NCBI GenBank assembly: GCA_002964805.2
Contig: PUDQ02000019.1
Location: 62,001-126,000, forward strand
Direction of reading: 5' to 3'
DNA from: Trametes villosa
Taxonomy: Eukaryota > Basidiomycota > Agaricomycetes > Polyporales > Polyporaceae
DNA: 64,000 bases
Shown: positions 11,233 through 21,959 of the stretch, piece by piece
Numbering within the stretch: the first letter of the stretch is position 1
How the letters are laid out: each line of letters starts with the position of its first letter
Position numbers and translations under genes: made by a program
The notes under the pieces: model-generated
What the model was told of the DNA's origin: nothing
The model's database searches: none
The model's input: the letters and a program-made list of their open reading frames with translations, nothing else

Positions 11233-12421
11233 CGCCTACCCGCTTCGATGATGTATCAGCTCAACCTACCGTACTGGCTCTGTATCCTTCGCGTAGGTTG
11301 CCATTATGCGCTGCATGACTCGCCTCACGTCAGTGCCTTTCCAGTAGCGGGGTTGACTGAGAACTTGAGACTGCGACTGTGCGACTGTGCGACTGTGCGA
11401 CTTTGCGACTTTGCGACTTTGCGACTTTGCGACTTTCTAACCCTGATAGTGCAAATCTGCGCTGTTTGATGGAGGCTACTTTGTCTATTGCCATGCGGGC
11501 TACTGAGTACTTTATGTGTCTAACCCATGGGTGTGAAATCCGGGGCTAGGGCTCTCTTGCCGATACTCGCACTCATCACCTGCTGCTCTGCTTCCCTCAC
11601 TCTGCATCAGTCAAAACATTTTCACATTGGTGGCAGACATTCATTTGTCATAACCAACCTACGTCTTCATTATGCGTCATGTGTACGCATAATCCCTTAC
11701 CCATGCATATCCTTTCGGTAGGCTGATCGACTCTGTGTGGCTGCAGAGACTGGTATCCGCCTGCGTGTGCGTATTATGTGATGCGCCGCAAATGCGGACA
11801 AGCGGGTAGAAACTGGCGCATGTGACCACCGGCACACTTCCATCCCCATGTTTTGCGTATTTTTGCAAGCTCAACAGCTGCTCAAACGGGCTCATAAACA
11901 GAATGATCTCTTTACAGACCTTGCAACTGCAGTTGCGCCATTTCTCTGGCCGGCAATCCTCGCCCTCCACTGGCTTCCAGGGGTTCGTGCCCTTTGTAGT
12001 TCTGTAAGACCACTTTCCGCATCACACATTTCCCCTTAATCTCGAGGCATATTCGTCGGAATACCGCTACGGCACTGCGACAGCTGCAACACTTCACGTA
12101 ATTGCCAGGCAGGTAGCTTGATCACACGACCCGCGTGGGCTGTGCACTTTTCCGCAGCAGTCCAGACCCCGCGATTTGTGTTCATTTATAAGCACCCTTG
12201 AGCCATACTTTCTCTTTCCGTGCTCCCATATCTTCCCCTTTCCTCATCCTGTGGCTTTCAACGGAGAGGCCGTGGAAAACGATTCCGACACCGGGAAAAG
12301 CGCCTTTCTCTCCAAAACCCGGAAAATTGCCCCGACTGCTACGTTCTGCACATCCCCTACCTACCGCGCCCCAAAGCCCGCACGCCAAAGCACTTGCCGA
12401 GCCATACCTCTGGGCACAACA
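11233..12421. other. Intergenic region with 8-mer array
   Basis: Contains array B of GCGACTTT (11369-11436). No frame here has recognisable protein character. A CATTTATAAG element near 12183 could serve the gene at 12422. Confidence 0.45.
11369..11436. repeat. GCGACTTT tandem array B
   Basis: About nine 8-bp units; the first ones read GCGACTGT and the later ones GCGACTTT. Same unit and orientation as the array at 9655-9711. Confidence 0.9.
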
Positions 12422-13560
12422 ATGGCTTTTACAGGCCCTGTGGAGGGGATAGAGGACTCTGTTGGTATGTCTCTAGTCGCATCTTGCGCGCACATGTTCT
12501 CATGTGTGTTTACAGCCCCAAGCGCGACCATCGCCATAGGAGAAATGTATGTTTGTCTGTCTTTACAGTGCCCATTGTCCCTCACATTGGTTTGAAGATA
12601 TGAGATCACCACACATTCCCTCTCCCCAACTGTCGGGTTCGCTCACCTGCCGACGCTCTTTCTGCTGGTATCGTGTGTGGAACAACTCGGCGAGGGAGAG
12701 TCTCTTCAAGTGCGCAATTCCCGCCCCGATTTATTAGCTGTGCTCATTCCGCATATCAGACCACGATACACGGAACACTGCTGCTCCCGCGTGTCGCTTT
12801 CGTAGAGTCGCAGTTCCTACCGCGCGACTGGGCATCCATCTGCTCCCTCGGAGAGCTCGAGCTTATCCACGTTCATAGTCCGACCTTCTCTCTTCCCTCA
12901 CAGGATGTGCTCGAGCTCATTGAGCTGCGCACATTCAGCGACTGCTTTTTGTCCCTTCATCTCATTTCACCCACGGACCGCTACTGCCGCGTTCACTTCC
13001 AGCTTGAGTACGCGTCGCAGTTTAACACTTTTAGGTTCCAAAAGGTATGTATACCCCGTTGTAGACTACAGCGACCTCCTAATGATGCTTTCTAGAAATG
13101 CGGCAGTGTCTGTCACCTCGTCTGCTTGGCCTCTCATACCATGTGCTATTCACCAGAAGCTGATGACTTGCGCTGGTGTCAGCGCTGCCGTCGGTGGTTC
13201 CACGTTTATTGTCTCGTCAACGCCTCACAATCAGCGGCTGCGATGATGCAAAACCACCCCACCAACCACCCCCTTCTGTGGAAAGCATCTCCGGGTAACG
13301 CTCTCCAACAGCAATGGGAGATGATCCTCCACACACCTATCCAGCGGCTTTCATCCTCGACCCCTGGATCTCCCACCGCTCCAGCATCGCTCGAGGTAGT
13401 CCTCGCTGCCGCCCGCCGATACCATGCGACACAGGGCCCACCCACAGGCGCTCTCCCACCCTGGCTCAACTACGCAACTCTCCTCGACCATCGCTCTGAC
13501 GGACTATTTCCCGCAGCGCCACGCTATAAGTCGTGTCCCGGCTGCTTTCAGTACATTTGA
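12422..13560 (+). CDS. BAH/split-PHD (PIQR) protein, copy 3 (divergent)
   Basis: The 3' half is firm: an exon ending at 13044, a 51-nt intron 13045-13095 and the last exon 13096-13560 (TGA). The last exon encodes a PHD-like finger (VC-x2-VC, WC-x2-C, WFH-x2-C) followed by 107 residues with TPIQR and a terminal CPGC. The upstream exon (GTLLLPRVAFVESQFLPRDW, then GELELIHV) matches the BAH-like exon 4 of the genes at 17612 and 19767. The 5' half is tentative: exon 12422-12464, intron 12465-12515, and an exon from 12516 reading APSATIAIGEM, equivalent to the APNL...RLGQV exon of those paralogs in the same phase. I could not close the junctions between about 12546 and 12738, so this copy may be intact with an unseen intron or may be decayed. 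Confidence 0.55.
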
Positions 13561-13721
13561 CGTGATGTACCCCTCCTTGGTTTTCCTGTCATCCATCATG
13601 TTCAATGGTATCGCCTCCGTCCCGTATGTTGGTTTTCAGTGTTTGCATGCACAAAAATGAGGTAAATAGCGTTATATGCTGCTGTGTGTATACTGAACAT
13701 CCAGTTCGTTGCGCCGCCTGC

Positions 13722-14971
13722 CTATATCACCATCTCGGTTTTGTCGCCTGAGCAGAGCGGGCATCGGTAGTAGAAGGTCGGCGTGATCAGCAAGTTGTAG
13801 AACAGGTCCAGATACTTGTTCGCCTTGTGCTGGATGTGACTCGCCATCGACAGACTCGACGCTACTACGTCGCGCACATCGGCCGGACAGCCCTCTGAGT
13901 TGTCGATCTTGCGAAGCTCGACGAGAAGGCATTCGAATGAGAGGGGGTACTCGTGCCCCTTGTAGCCGCGCTGGATTGGAAGACGCATGAGTTTGCGCCA
14001 TAGCGCATAGTCGATAGCGCTGTATTCGATGTCCCCGGTTTCGTGCAGCGCCTCGATGTCTTCTTCATTGTCGCATTGCTTTGGACGGTCAGGTGCCGGA
14101 TCCTGCAGCGTAGGACGATCTTGATCCGTCTCCGCTAGGCATTCGACATGGAACCATCGCTCGCATCCCTCACAGTACCTGACGGTGTCGACTGCGGGAG
14201 AGTAGTGGCCGCGGTGCTGGCAGGATGTCGTACAAATTGGCCTGAAGGATCCCTGTAGTCCGCGTCAGCTTTTCTCAGTATCGCACTACTACAATTACAC
14301 TCACCTCCAGGAGGGAGTACTGGGTTGTATTCAACCCGAGGGTGAGCGATAGGTTTGTCCTCGTGTACCATGTCTCCTCATCCACCGTGCACAATCCGAA
14401 CTTGTGCGGCTCAAAGCTCACAACAGCGATGAGGTGATGTACGGTGTCGACGAAATCGAAGGTGTCCCCGGAATACGACAGTAGCTCTCGCTCGCCCATC
14501 GTGCTCGCCACCTCAGACGTCAAGCTCGTCATCAGATCGCCGTCTCACAGCTCCGACTTCTTGAAGTACCAGTGGAGCTTCACCATCTGCGGTGGATGAG
14601 AAACCGCCCCCGGGTATTGAATCTCACTTACCTTGCCCATAGCTCCATCAGCAATGTTTGCGACACGTGCGATCGTCTCCCTGTCTGCAATAGCAGCGTC
14701 ATCACGCCGGTTGCCTCCCGGCTTTGTTACGACCCTATGGAGGCTATCAGCGAGCTATTAGTATGTTAATCACAATACGCACCAGGTTCCTGTTTCGATC
14801 CTCAGACCTCTGTTTGGCGGATGCCCTACAGCTGTGGTTGTTTGTAAGCCCATCAAAATCTCTGTGAGGATAAGCCCGCCAACCTTGTGCCCTGGATATG
14901 ATGTCTGCAGCACGAAACACATTGCCCCACTCGACGGCATTGCGTGGGATACCAGGTGCCACCTTGCTCAT
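13722..14971 (-). pseudogene. BAH/split-PHD (PIQR) gene, copy 2, with in-frame stop
   Basis: Minus strand, five exons: 14971-14884, 14831-14783, 14734-14632, 14586-14305, 14252-13722; introns 45-52 nt. Exon 4 is 282 nt, the same as exon 4 of the copy at 9981, and the conceptual protein would be 350 residues against 352. The BAH region (IPRNAVEWG start, VARVANIAD equivalents, KLHWYFKKSEL, ERELLSYSGDTFDFVD) and PHD-like region (FH-x2-C, 125-residue insert with LPIQRGY, terminal CPLC) are all there. But codon 14 of exon 4 is TGA (14547-14545), right after KKSEL, where copy 1 has CAA (Gln). Unless there is readthrough, editing, an unseen intron or a base error, the product stops inside the BAH domain. 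The otherwise clean frame argues for a recent lesion or sequencing error. Confidence 0.8.
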
Positions 14972-15053
14972 TGTGTATTGTGGGGAGGTAACACGTAGGT
15001 GAGGGGGACGGTAGGAGAGGAGGAGAGGAGGAGAGCGACAGAACAGTGTACTC

Positions 15054-15059
15054 TTATAT
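15054..15059 (-). promoter_or_regulatory. TATA-box candidate
   Basis: Minus-strand ATATAAGAG context about 85 bp upstream of the ATG at 14971. Confidence 0.3.
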
Positions 15060-15182
15060 GCTGGCCAGCGTCCGAATCTCTCCGTGAAAACACGCTGTCT
15101 GGGCGTTGCCCTCCCGGCATACTCCATTATATACGTTATACTTACCGGGTGTGCGGCAATGGGATGGGTGCGGCGTGGCGCG

Positions 15183-15458
15183 TTACAGCTGCTTAGGAAT
15201 CGATAGACCGCCTTGGAAATTCTTCACGCTCGCGCTTTTGTTTACGGGTGGGGCGGGACAAACAGCGGCAGGAGTCGGCATGCCCTATTTCAGCAGGTTT
15301 ACGACGCGAGGCTCCATTCGCGCTGGTGAAACCCACCGAAACCCACCGCACGGCTTCACTGATTGGCTGAGGAGCTGTTTGGTCCGGCCCCACCCATAAA
15401 CAAAGCCCCGAACGTGAAAAACCCGCCAAGCAGTCTATCGATTCCTAAGCGGCTGTAA
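15183..15458. mobile_element. Foldback MITE-like element
   Basis: About 276 bp with long imperfect terminal inverted repeats of roughly 80 bp. The ends start TTACAGCTGCTTAGGAATCG on the left; the reverse complement of the right end is TTACAGCCGCTTAGGAATCG. Similarity continues inward through a TTTGTTTACGGGTGGGGC-like block. The spacer is about 100 bp with no coding capacity. I see no clear target-site duplication next to the ends, so superfamily cannot be assigned. Confidence 0.7.
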
Positions 15459-16049
15459 GCTGGGTATCATCAGCTATAGCTCTTGCAGTCGGCAGTCGGT
15501 CCGATTTACGTTTGTTATAATATAATCATAGAGCATTCTAAAAGGATTCATGTGAACGAGGTTGTGCAATCGGATAGATATTTATCGAGGCATACTTGGA
15601 AAGCCGCGTTCAAAGAGCGGTACCCTCAGCTTCTCACAATCACGTGGCCGTGTTGTACATTGCGATTGTGCTCCTCTTGAACAGCCTATATAAGCTCTCC
15701 GCAAGGGAACTTCTCTGGGCAATATCGTTGATCTGTCTCACACTCTATACTCCATCAGTTTGGTCTACGATTTGCCCATGCCAAGTTATGTGGATCGATA
15801 GGTATGCGCTGTGATGATCTACTGCCGGATGGTCACATGTCGCCACCGCCCCACACCGCAACGTTCAAGAAGGGAAGTATGCTTGCGACATGTTGTGTCT
15901 GTGTCGCACTACGAGTGACACGATTGCTACAGATTGCATTCTCAATTGCGCGATACCTGTGCGTTGCTCTTGGGGTGACGTAGAAACGCGTATGTGGCGA
16001 AAAGAGGGCAGGTATTGCTGAATGGGAGTCTGCCGCTCTCCGCAACGCG

Positions 16050-16880
16050 CCGTCACTGCGTCTGGCCGTCCGGGGTGCTCCAGTAAGGATGTGCTAGGCT
16101 GGCCCAACGGTCGCAGGGATGTCGTGTTGGCCGCCCGCACTGGCGCGTCTTTCCTGGAGTGACGCGGACGGCCAGACGCAGAACTGCGACACGCTGCCAC
16201 TGCCGCTGCAGGAGTGATCCACGGCGCCAGAACGACCCGCGTCGCTCCAGGAAAGACGCGCCAGTGCGGGCGGCCAACGCGACATCCCTGCGACCGCTGG
16301 GCCAGCCCAACGCATCTTTCCTGGAACGACGCGGGTCGTTCTGGCGCGGTGCATGCTATGGTGTTACGGAGTGTCTCGCCGGTGCAATAATGCGGAAGAG
16401 GAATAATACAACTGAGAGCGGATCCGATAGTAACGCAAGAGAATATGTGAGGGGTGATAGATTGGCCGCCCGCACTGGCGCGTCTTTCCTGGAGCGACGC
16501 GGGTCGTTCTGGCGCCGTGGATCGCTCCTGCAGCGGCAGTGGCAGCGTGTCGCAGTTCTGCGTCTGGCCGTCCGCGTCACTCCAGGAAAGACGCGCCAGT
16601 GCGGGCGGCCAACGCGACATCCCTGCGACCGCTGGGCCAGCCCAACGCATCTTTCCTGGAACGACGCGGGTCGTTCTGGCGCCGTGGATCGCTCCTGCAG
16701 CGGCAGTGGCAGCGTGTCGCAGTTCTGCGTCTGGCCGTCCGCGTCGCTCCAGGAAAGACGCGCCAGTGCGGGCGGCCAACGCGACATCCCTGCGACCGTT
16801 GGGCCAGCCCAACGCATCTTTCCTGGAACGACGCGGGATTGCGACACGGTGCCGCTGCCGCTGCGGGAGTGGCGTGCCGC
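16050..16880. repeat. GC-rich inverted and tandem repeat block
   Basis: Blocks built from the segments GGCCGCCCGCACTGGCGCGT, CTTTCCTGGAGCGACGCG and CGTTCTGGCGCCGTGGATCG recur. Two head-to-tail units of about 168 bp occupy roughly 16454-16850, and an inverted copy lies at about 16060-16345 across a unique AT-richer spacer near 16350-16450. Inside each unit the CTTTCCTGGA segments are themselves in inverted orientation. The long reading frames crossing this block on both strands are products of the repeat. Confidence 0.8.
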
Positions 16881-17337
16881 GTGTCCTCTCTGCCCCGGTG
16901 GGCACAGGGTACTGGTGCTTTGACACTGAAGCACGATATGCCTTCTTCTGTGCCCGTCTTGGGCTCATTTCAATTGACAGCTGAGATCCATACTCCCTGT
17001 TTCTGTGTACCGTGCGTGAGGTCTCCATGTTGTCAAGGCTATTTGGAATGACAGCTCTGTGGTATGTGTTTGTGCAAAGCACCTGCCAGGTGTGTTCTCA
17101 CTCACTGTGCATGACTTGTTATGACCACTCCTCACAGCACGCATCGGGGAATAGCACTGATTGTTTTATACACATATGCAACCGCCTGTGTAGCATGCTT
17201 CATAGCTTGCGGGTCTGTGTTCCACAAGTAAGTGACTCCTTGTGTAGCTATGGCCGTGAGGAGAAGCCACCCAGGATGTGACCGTATTGGTGCCGTCATG
17301 ACAGAGCCTCACTGTCTGGTTGGGACTGTTGCTCTCA

Positions 17338-17410
17338 GGGTATGGCTAGGGTTGACCCTAGGAAACTGACCCTAGGGTCTGGCAGGGGAAGACTGACCCT
17401 AGGGAGGGGA
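17338..17410. repeat. GACCCTAGG short repeats
   Basis: GACCCTAGG occurs three times within about 60 bp, and CCCTAGGG is itself palindromic. It is too irregular to be telomeric. Confidence 0.5.
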
Positions 17411-17611
17411 AGGAGTGCTCATAACCCTAAAGGCTCCGTCTCCCCACATCACCACGCCTTCCAGGACACTCGGGTACCTCGCTCCATAAGGGATCAGCTA
17501 TGCCGTATATGTACGTACACTCAGCCGTGCCCACGCTTCGCTTCCCACACCTGACCGCCCTATTTCCCCGCATCCCGCTCAACTTTATTTTTTCCTCCTC
17601 CTCCTCCTGCC

Positions 17612-19038
17612 ATGCATGATCAGCGCTTCCCCGCCCTCTCTCCCAGTGCCCCGGTGTCCCGCCTCACCTCCATAGGCGTCATTCCCCGCGCATCGCCTCC
17701 GCCCTGCCACCCACCGCTCTTTTCCGTCAACAACGCGCAGGAGTACGTCCCGACGGTGCAGTACACCCGCCCCGGTCTCCCGCTCACCTCGGCCCCCGGT
17801 ATGTTCCCATCTCGCTTCCCCTGCCGGCCTGCCCCTGACAACATCATTGCGCGTCCGTTATAGCGCCGAATCTTACCGACGATCACAGGCGCATCGTCCG
17901 TCTGGGACAAGTGTGCGTCCGCTCCGCCACGCTCGGCCTGGCACCCCGCATCTTGTGCTGACGGCTCCCCCAGCGTCATCGCGAACTCCGTTCCGTTTGT
18001 GATCGTTCGGCTCAACGTCGGGTCGCCCCCGGAGGTCGTAAGTCGCGCCACACCCGTCCTCTCCGCCCGCCGGCCCCTACGCTAACAAATCTATCGTTCG
18101 CAGTTCGTCGCCACAGTCTACCACGTCGTCCCCACCCCTCAGCTCATCTTGTTCTACCCGCCCGAGCAGCTGCCCTACGACTTCCTTTCGCGCTTCGCTC
18201 TGGGCGAACTTGTCGCCCTCGCCCCGCCCCGCCAGCTGTATACCACCGCGTTCACCGAATCCCGCGACGTTGTCGTCTTCAACGACAGCACCATCTCCCT
18301 CCCTCCCTTCCGCGGCCAAATCCCCTTCCTCCGCTCCAACATCTGCCTCCTCTGGAACGAGTCGCTCAGCCCTGCCGCCTTCACCATCGTCAATGTACGT
18401 TGTCGCTGTCCCCCCGCGTGCTGTCTTTACTTTGTTTTTGCTGATCGTCCCCCGTTTCATCCCCTTAGATCGGCAGGCCGTTCTGCCACGACAACTGCAA
18501 GCGTGAGGGCATCTATCGCCCCGCCGCCGACACCGCCCGATACTGCTACCACTGCGAGAGGTGGTTCCACATCCAGTGCCTCGCCCCAGTCCCGCGCGTC
18601 GACGTCACCCGCCGCCTCATCCAGGAGCAGGGCTGGTCCCCGACGCTGTCGCCCGGCGGCATGTTCTGGTGGAAGCTCATCACCTGCCCCATCCAGCGCG
18701 CTCCCAACATCGACGACCGCTACCGCCTCTACCCGTGGTCCTTCGAGCCCTTCCTGTGGCTCGCTCGGTTCTACCACGCGCGCGGACGTGCTCCCCCGGC
18801 TGAGGGTGTGCGCGCGTGGATGCGTCGCGTACACTACCCCCACGTCCCCGGACCCCTCATCGAATACGCCCACGGCGCGCAGCGCGTAAAATATACCATA
18901 CTCTTGTACTGTACATTCGCATATAGCCGTCTTGAGTGCCCCGAATGCCCCTCCCCTGAACGCTCCTCGTACGCCCGCTGCCAAAATGTAAATACCTGTA
19001 CTAATTGCTGTCACTACGCGGACAAAACATACGGCTGA
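17612..19038 (+). CDS. BAH/split-PHD (PIQR) protein, copy 4, altered C-terminus
   Basis: Six exons: 17612-17798, 17864-17912, 17974-18037, 18104-18394, 18469-19038 plus phases 1, 2, 0, 0 (five coding exons in total, introns 61-74 nt). Predicted 386 aa. Exons of 49, 64 and 291 nt are identical in length to those of the gene at 19767. The N-terminal half is a divergent BAH-like region (IVRLGQV, FVIVRLNVG, ATVYHVV, LGELVAL). The PHD-like part reads FC-x3-C, YC-x2-C, WFH-x2-C and CPIQR. The family's terminal C-x2-C is not in its expected place: after EYAHGAQR the frame runs into sequence resembling the 3' UTR of the gene at 19767 and reaches a CPEC only about 20 codons later. The protein may thus have lost its last zinc ligands or recruited new ones. 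Confidence 0.75.
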
Positions 19039-19076
19039 ATGTAAACACAACATATGTCCTGACGCAAACCACAAGA

Positions 19077-19285
19077 CACCGGGCCAGCACACTTGTGCTG
19101 GCCCGGCCTTTCACCGCGGAAAAGGCGCTCAACCCCGAGGCAGCACAAGTGTGCTGGCTCGGGGTGTCTCACTCCATGAGACGCTCAACCCCGAGTCAGC
19201 ACACTTGTGCTGGCCCGGCCTTTCACTGTGGAAAAGACGCTCAACCCCGAGGCAGCACAAGTGTGCTGCCCCGGCCTCACGCCAT
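19077..19285. repeat. Palindromic repeat cluster 1
   Basis: Four units alternate, built around CCAGCACACTTGTGCTGG or its complement-like version GGCAGCACAAGTGTGCTG, separated by CGCTCAACCCCGAG. The first unit has 13-bp arms (CCGGGCCAGCACA) around a 2-nt centre. The cluster begins about 40 bp after the stop codon of the gene at 17612. Confidence 0.85.
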
Positions 19286-19766
19286 GTAATAGACACCAGA
19301 CACCCAGCACTCGTGCTATCTCGGCATCAAACTGATCTCCGTACATAACACGTACCGACGCTGACTCTCAGTTACGGCTCGTGCACAATACCAGTATGTG
19401 ATATTATATATTTGCACAGCACTTTCCTCAGGGTAGCAATGGACGTGTGATATGGAACTACCACACGCACCATCGTTCTCTCTCGCTCTTGCCGCTGGGC
19501 CCAGTGTCCTCAACATACCTTCCCAGTACTACAGTCCCTCATGCACCGGAATCACCACCTCCTCGCCTCCTCGTCTCCCTTTCTCCCCGATTCCCCGCTC
19601 AACCACCCCCTCCCCGAGCGCCCACACCACTCCGTCCATTAGGAAGTAGCTATGCCTTAAACGTACATCCATTCATCCATCCCGCTCTCCCCTTCCCACA
19701 CTGCTCAACGCCTTATTTTCCCTGCATCCCGCTCTTCGCTTTCCCCTTCCTGCTTATACCCCAGAC

Positions 19767-21077
19767 ATGGACAATTCACGCTGGATTCCATTGTCCACGC
19801 TCGCCCCCCCGGTCATCCCCGCCATGTCCGAGACCTTCATACCCCTCCCTTCCCTCCCATCGCCTCCCCCCGTCTTTCCGCCAGTACTCGGCATACACAG
19901 TCTGGCCGAGCAAACGGCCTCGGTGGCGGAGGACCCCCACCCCAACCGCCTCCTCGTCTCGGCTCCAGGTACGTGTTGCATCGCTTCTCGGACCGTTCTT
20001 CTGCTGATCATCTCTGTGACCTTCTTTTATAGCGCCGAACCTCGTCAACACTCCCTACAAGATCGTCCGCCTTGGCCAAGTGTACGTTCGCGCACCTCCG
20101 CCCGCCCGTCGCCTTCGTCGCGCTAACACCTTCCACAGCGTCTTGGTAGACGGTCTGCAGTACTTCGTCGTCCGCCTCGACTTCGGATCCTCGCCCGGCG
20201 TCGTGAGTATCCCTCCCCCCGTCAGCTCCCCGCGCTCGCTCACCCTCCGCTTCGTCTTTTTTAGTTCCTCGCCACGCTCTTCCGCGTCATGTTCCCCTTC
20301 CAGGCCATCCAGTACTTTCCCTGCGAGTGGCTCCCCTGGGACTTCCTCTCCCGCTACGGCATGGACGAGCTCATCGCCGTCACCCCTCCCCGCGAAATGG
20401 AAACCACCGCCTTCACCGCCATCGAGCAGGTCCTCGTCTTCAACGACAAGACGATCTCCCTCCGCCCCTACTGGTCCCAGGTCCCCTTCCTTCGCGCCAA
20501 CGTCCTGCTCTTGGTGGACGAGTACGGAAACCCCCCTGGCTGCACCATCCTGACCGTACGTCCACGTCGTCCACGTCTCTCATTTATCATCGCCCGAGTT
20601 TGCTGACGTGCGACGCGGTTCATTCAGTACGGCGAGAAGTTCTGCCGCCGCCGCTGCATCTACCAGGGCATCTACCGCCCCACCGCCGACAAGGTCCGCT
20701 TCTGCGGCCGCTGCAAGAGGTGGTTCCACCTCCGGTGTCTCTCTCATATCCCAGACGACGAGTTCATCCGTCGTCTCATCGAGGAGCGCAACTGGTCGCC
20801 CGGCCCCTCCATGGACGAGATGCTCTGGTGGGAGCTCATCATCTGCCCCATCCAACGTACCCCCGCCGTCGACCGCTGCGGGCGCATCTTCCCCTTCTCG
20901 CACGAGCACTTCCTGTGGCTCGCGCGGTCCTACCACGACCGTCAATGCAGCCCACCCCCGGAGGGAGTCTCCACCTGGATGGAACACTTGAACTTCCCCC
21001 ACATCTCCATCGAGCTGCGTCGCTTTGCCCTCATGGCAGAGCGATACTTTTGTCCGACGTGCAAGGGATGCGTGTAG
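19767..21077 (+). CDS. BAH/split-PHD (PIQR) protein, copy 5
   Basis: Five exons: 19767-19968, 20033-20081, 20139-20202, 20265-20555, 20628-21077; introns 57-72 nt; phases 1, 2, 0, 0; 351 aa. The first about 70 residues are Pro-rich and probably disordered. Exons 2-4 form a BAH-like region (KIVRLGQV, YFVVRLDFG, FLATLFRVMF, DFLSRYGMDELIAV, QVLVFNDKTI). Exon 5 encodes the PHD-like finger: FC-x3-C, FC-x2-C, WFH-x2-C, 104 residues with CPIQR, and FCPTC ten residues from the end. This is the cleanest full copy of the second sub-type. Its neighbour at 17612 has exons 2-4 of identical length, so the two arose by duplication. The BAH assignment is by pattern and should be tested structurally. Confidence 0.85.
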
Positions 21078-21230
21078 GGCGCGGTAGTGTTTGTATCGTA
21101 CATACTCTTGTATATTTCACTACATCTTGTATATTCGGCTGCATCTTGTATCGACAATATAATAGACCTGTCGCACGAACACCCTGTCGGAAAACACACT
21201 CGCACCACAAGCCACGCCTAAATCAGACCG

Positions 21231-21330
21231 AACACACCGGGCCAGCACACTTGTGCTGCCTCGGCATTGGGCGTCTTTTCGCCGGTCGGACACCGAGGCA
21301 GCACAAGTGTGCTGCCCCGGCATTGGGCGT
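21231..21330. repeat. Palindromic repeat cluster 2
   Basis: Two copies of the palindrome GGCAGCACAAGTGTGCTGCC or CAGCACACTTGTGCTG, joined by CGGCATTGGGCGTCT, lie about 155 bp after the stop of the gene at 19767. It is the same core as the cluster at 19077-19285. Confidence 0.85.
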
Positions 21331-21959
21331 CTACTCATCTGCGCAAGGCTTTGTTTGCGCAACTCCGAGACAGCAGTCTTTGGCATACTATAAGGGCATA
21401 CATATTTACAATGTCTTCATATTTCGTGTTCTGTTTTCGAGTCTGTTGTCCGTCGTATCCGCTCACCGCAAACTCAAGCAGGCTCGCACATATATATTAT
21501 ATCATATTTATAAGTGCAGGGGGTGTCCCACCGCGACTCCGCAGAGGGAGGCCGAAGCGCAGGCACATTGCGGGCTAGGGGAGTGTTCAGACACGTTCAA
21601 AGAAATTGTATAAGTACTAGTACTGTAACTACACGGACTATACGGACTATGAAGGGAGGGGCGGCCTTGGGCGGCCGGAATACGCACTCTGCACCCCCAG
21701 GGGAGCACGGGAGACTCGTCCACCGGGCGATCGCGTCCACCGCGCCACCAGAACACCCTCCTCCCTCTGCCAGAACAGCAGAAAGACATAGGGAGAGCGG
21801 CCGGAACCTCTCCGGGACCGTGCAAATCCATCACAAAGTGGCTGAGGCATCAGCAGGAGGCTGTGCAGCCACGGCGATCTTTGCCCGACCATCAGCGCTT
21901 AACTTGCGTATGAGCGCTTAATTCTGTCCCTAGCCCTAGCCCACCTTACTTTAGACCCT

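Noticed and set aside
15865..17082. A 405-codon minus-strand open frame and several + strand frames of 170-250 codons
   Set aside because: They lie over the nested repeat block; the same peptide strings recur in several frames and strands, which is what GC-rich repeats produce. No splice or start logic.
17338..17410. Telomeric repeat
   Set aside because: CCCTAGGG and GACCCTAGG are irregularly spaced and do not match a TTAGGG array; genes continue on both sides.
20327..21613. 428-codon + strand frame
   Set aside because: Out of frame with the BAH/PHD gene at 19767, runs across its intron and into the palindromic repeats; its His/Pro/Arg-rich translation is a frame shadow.
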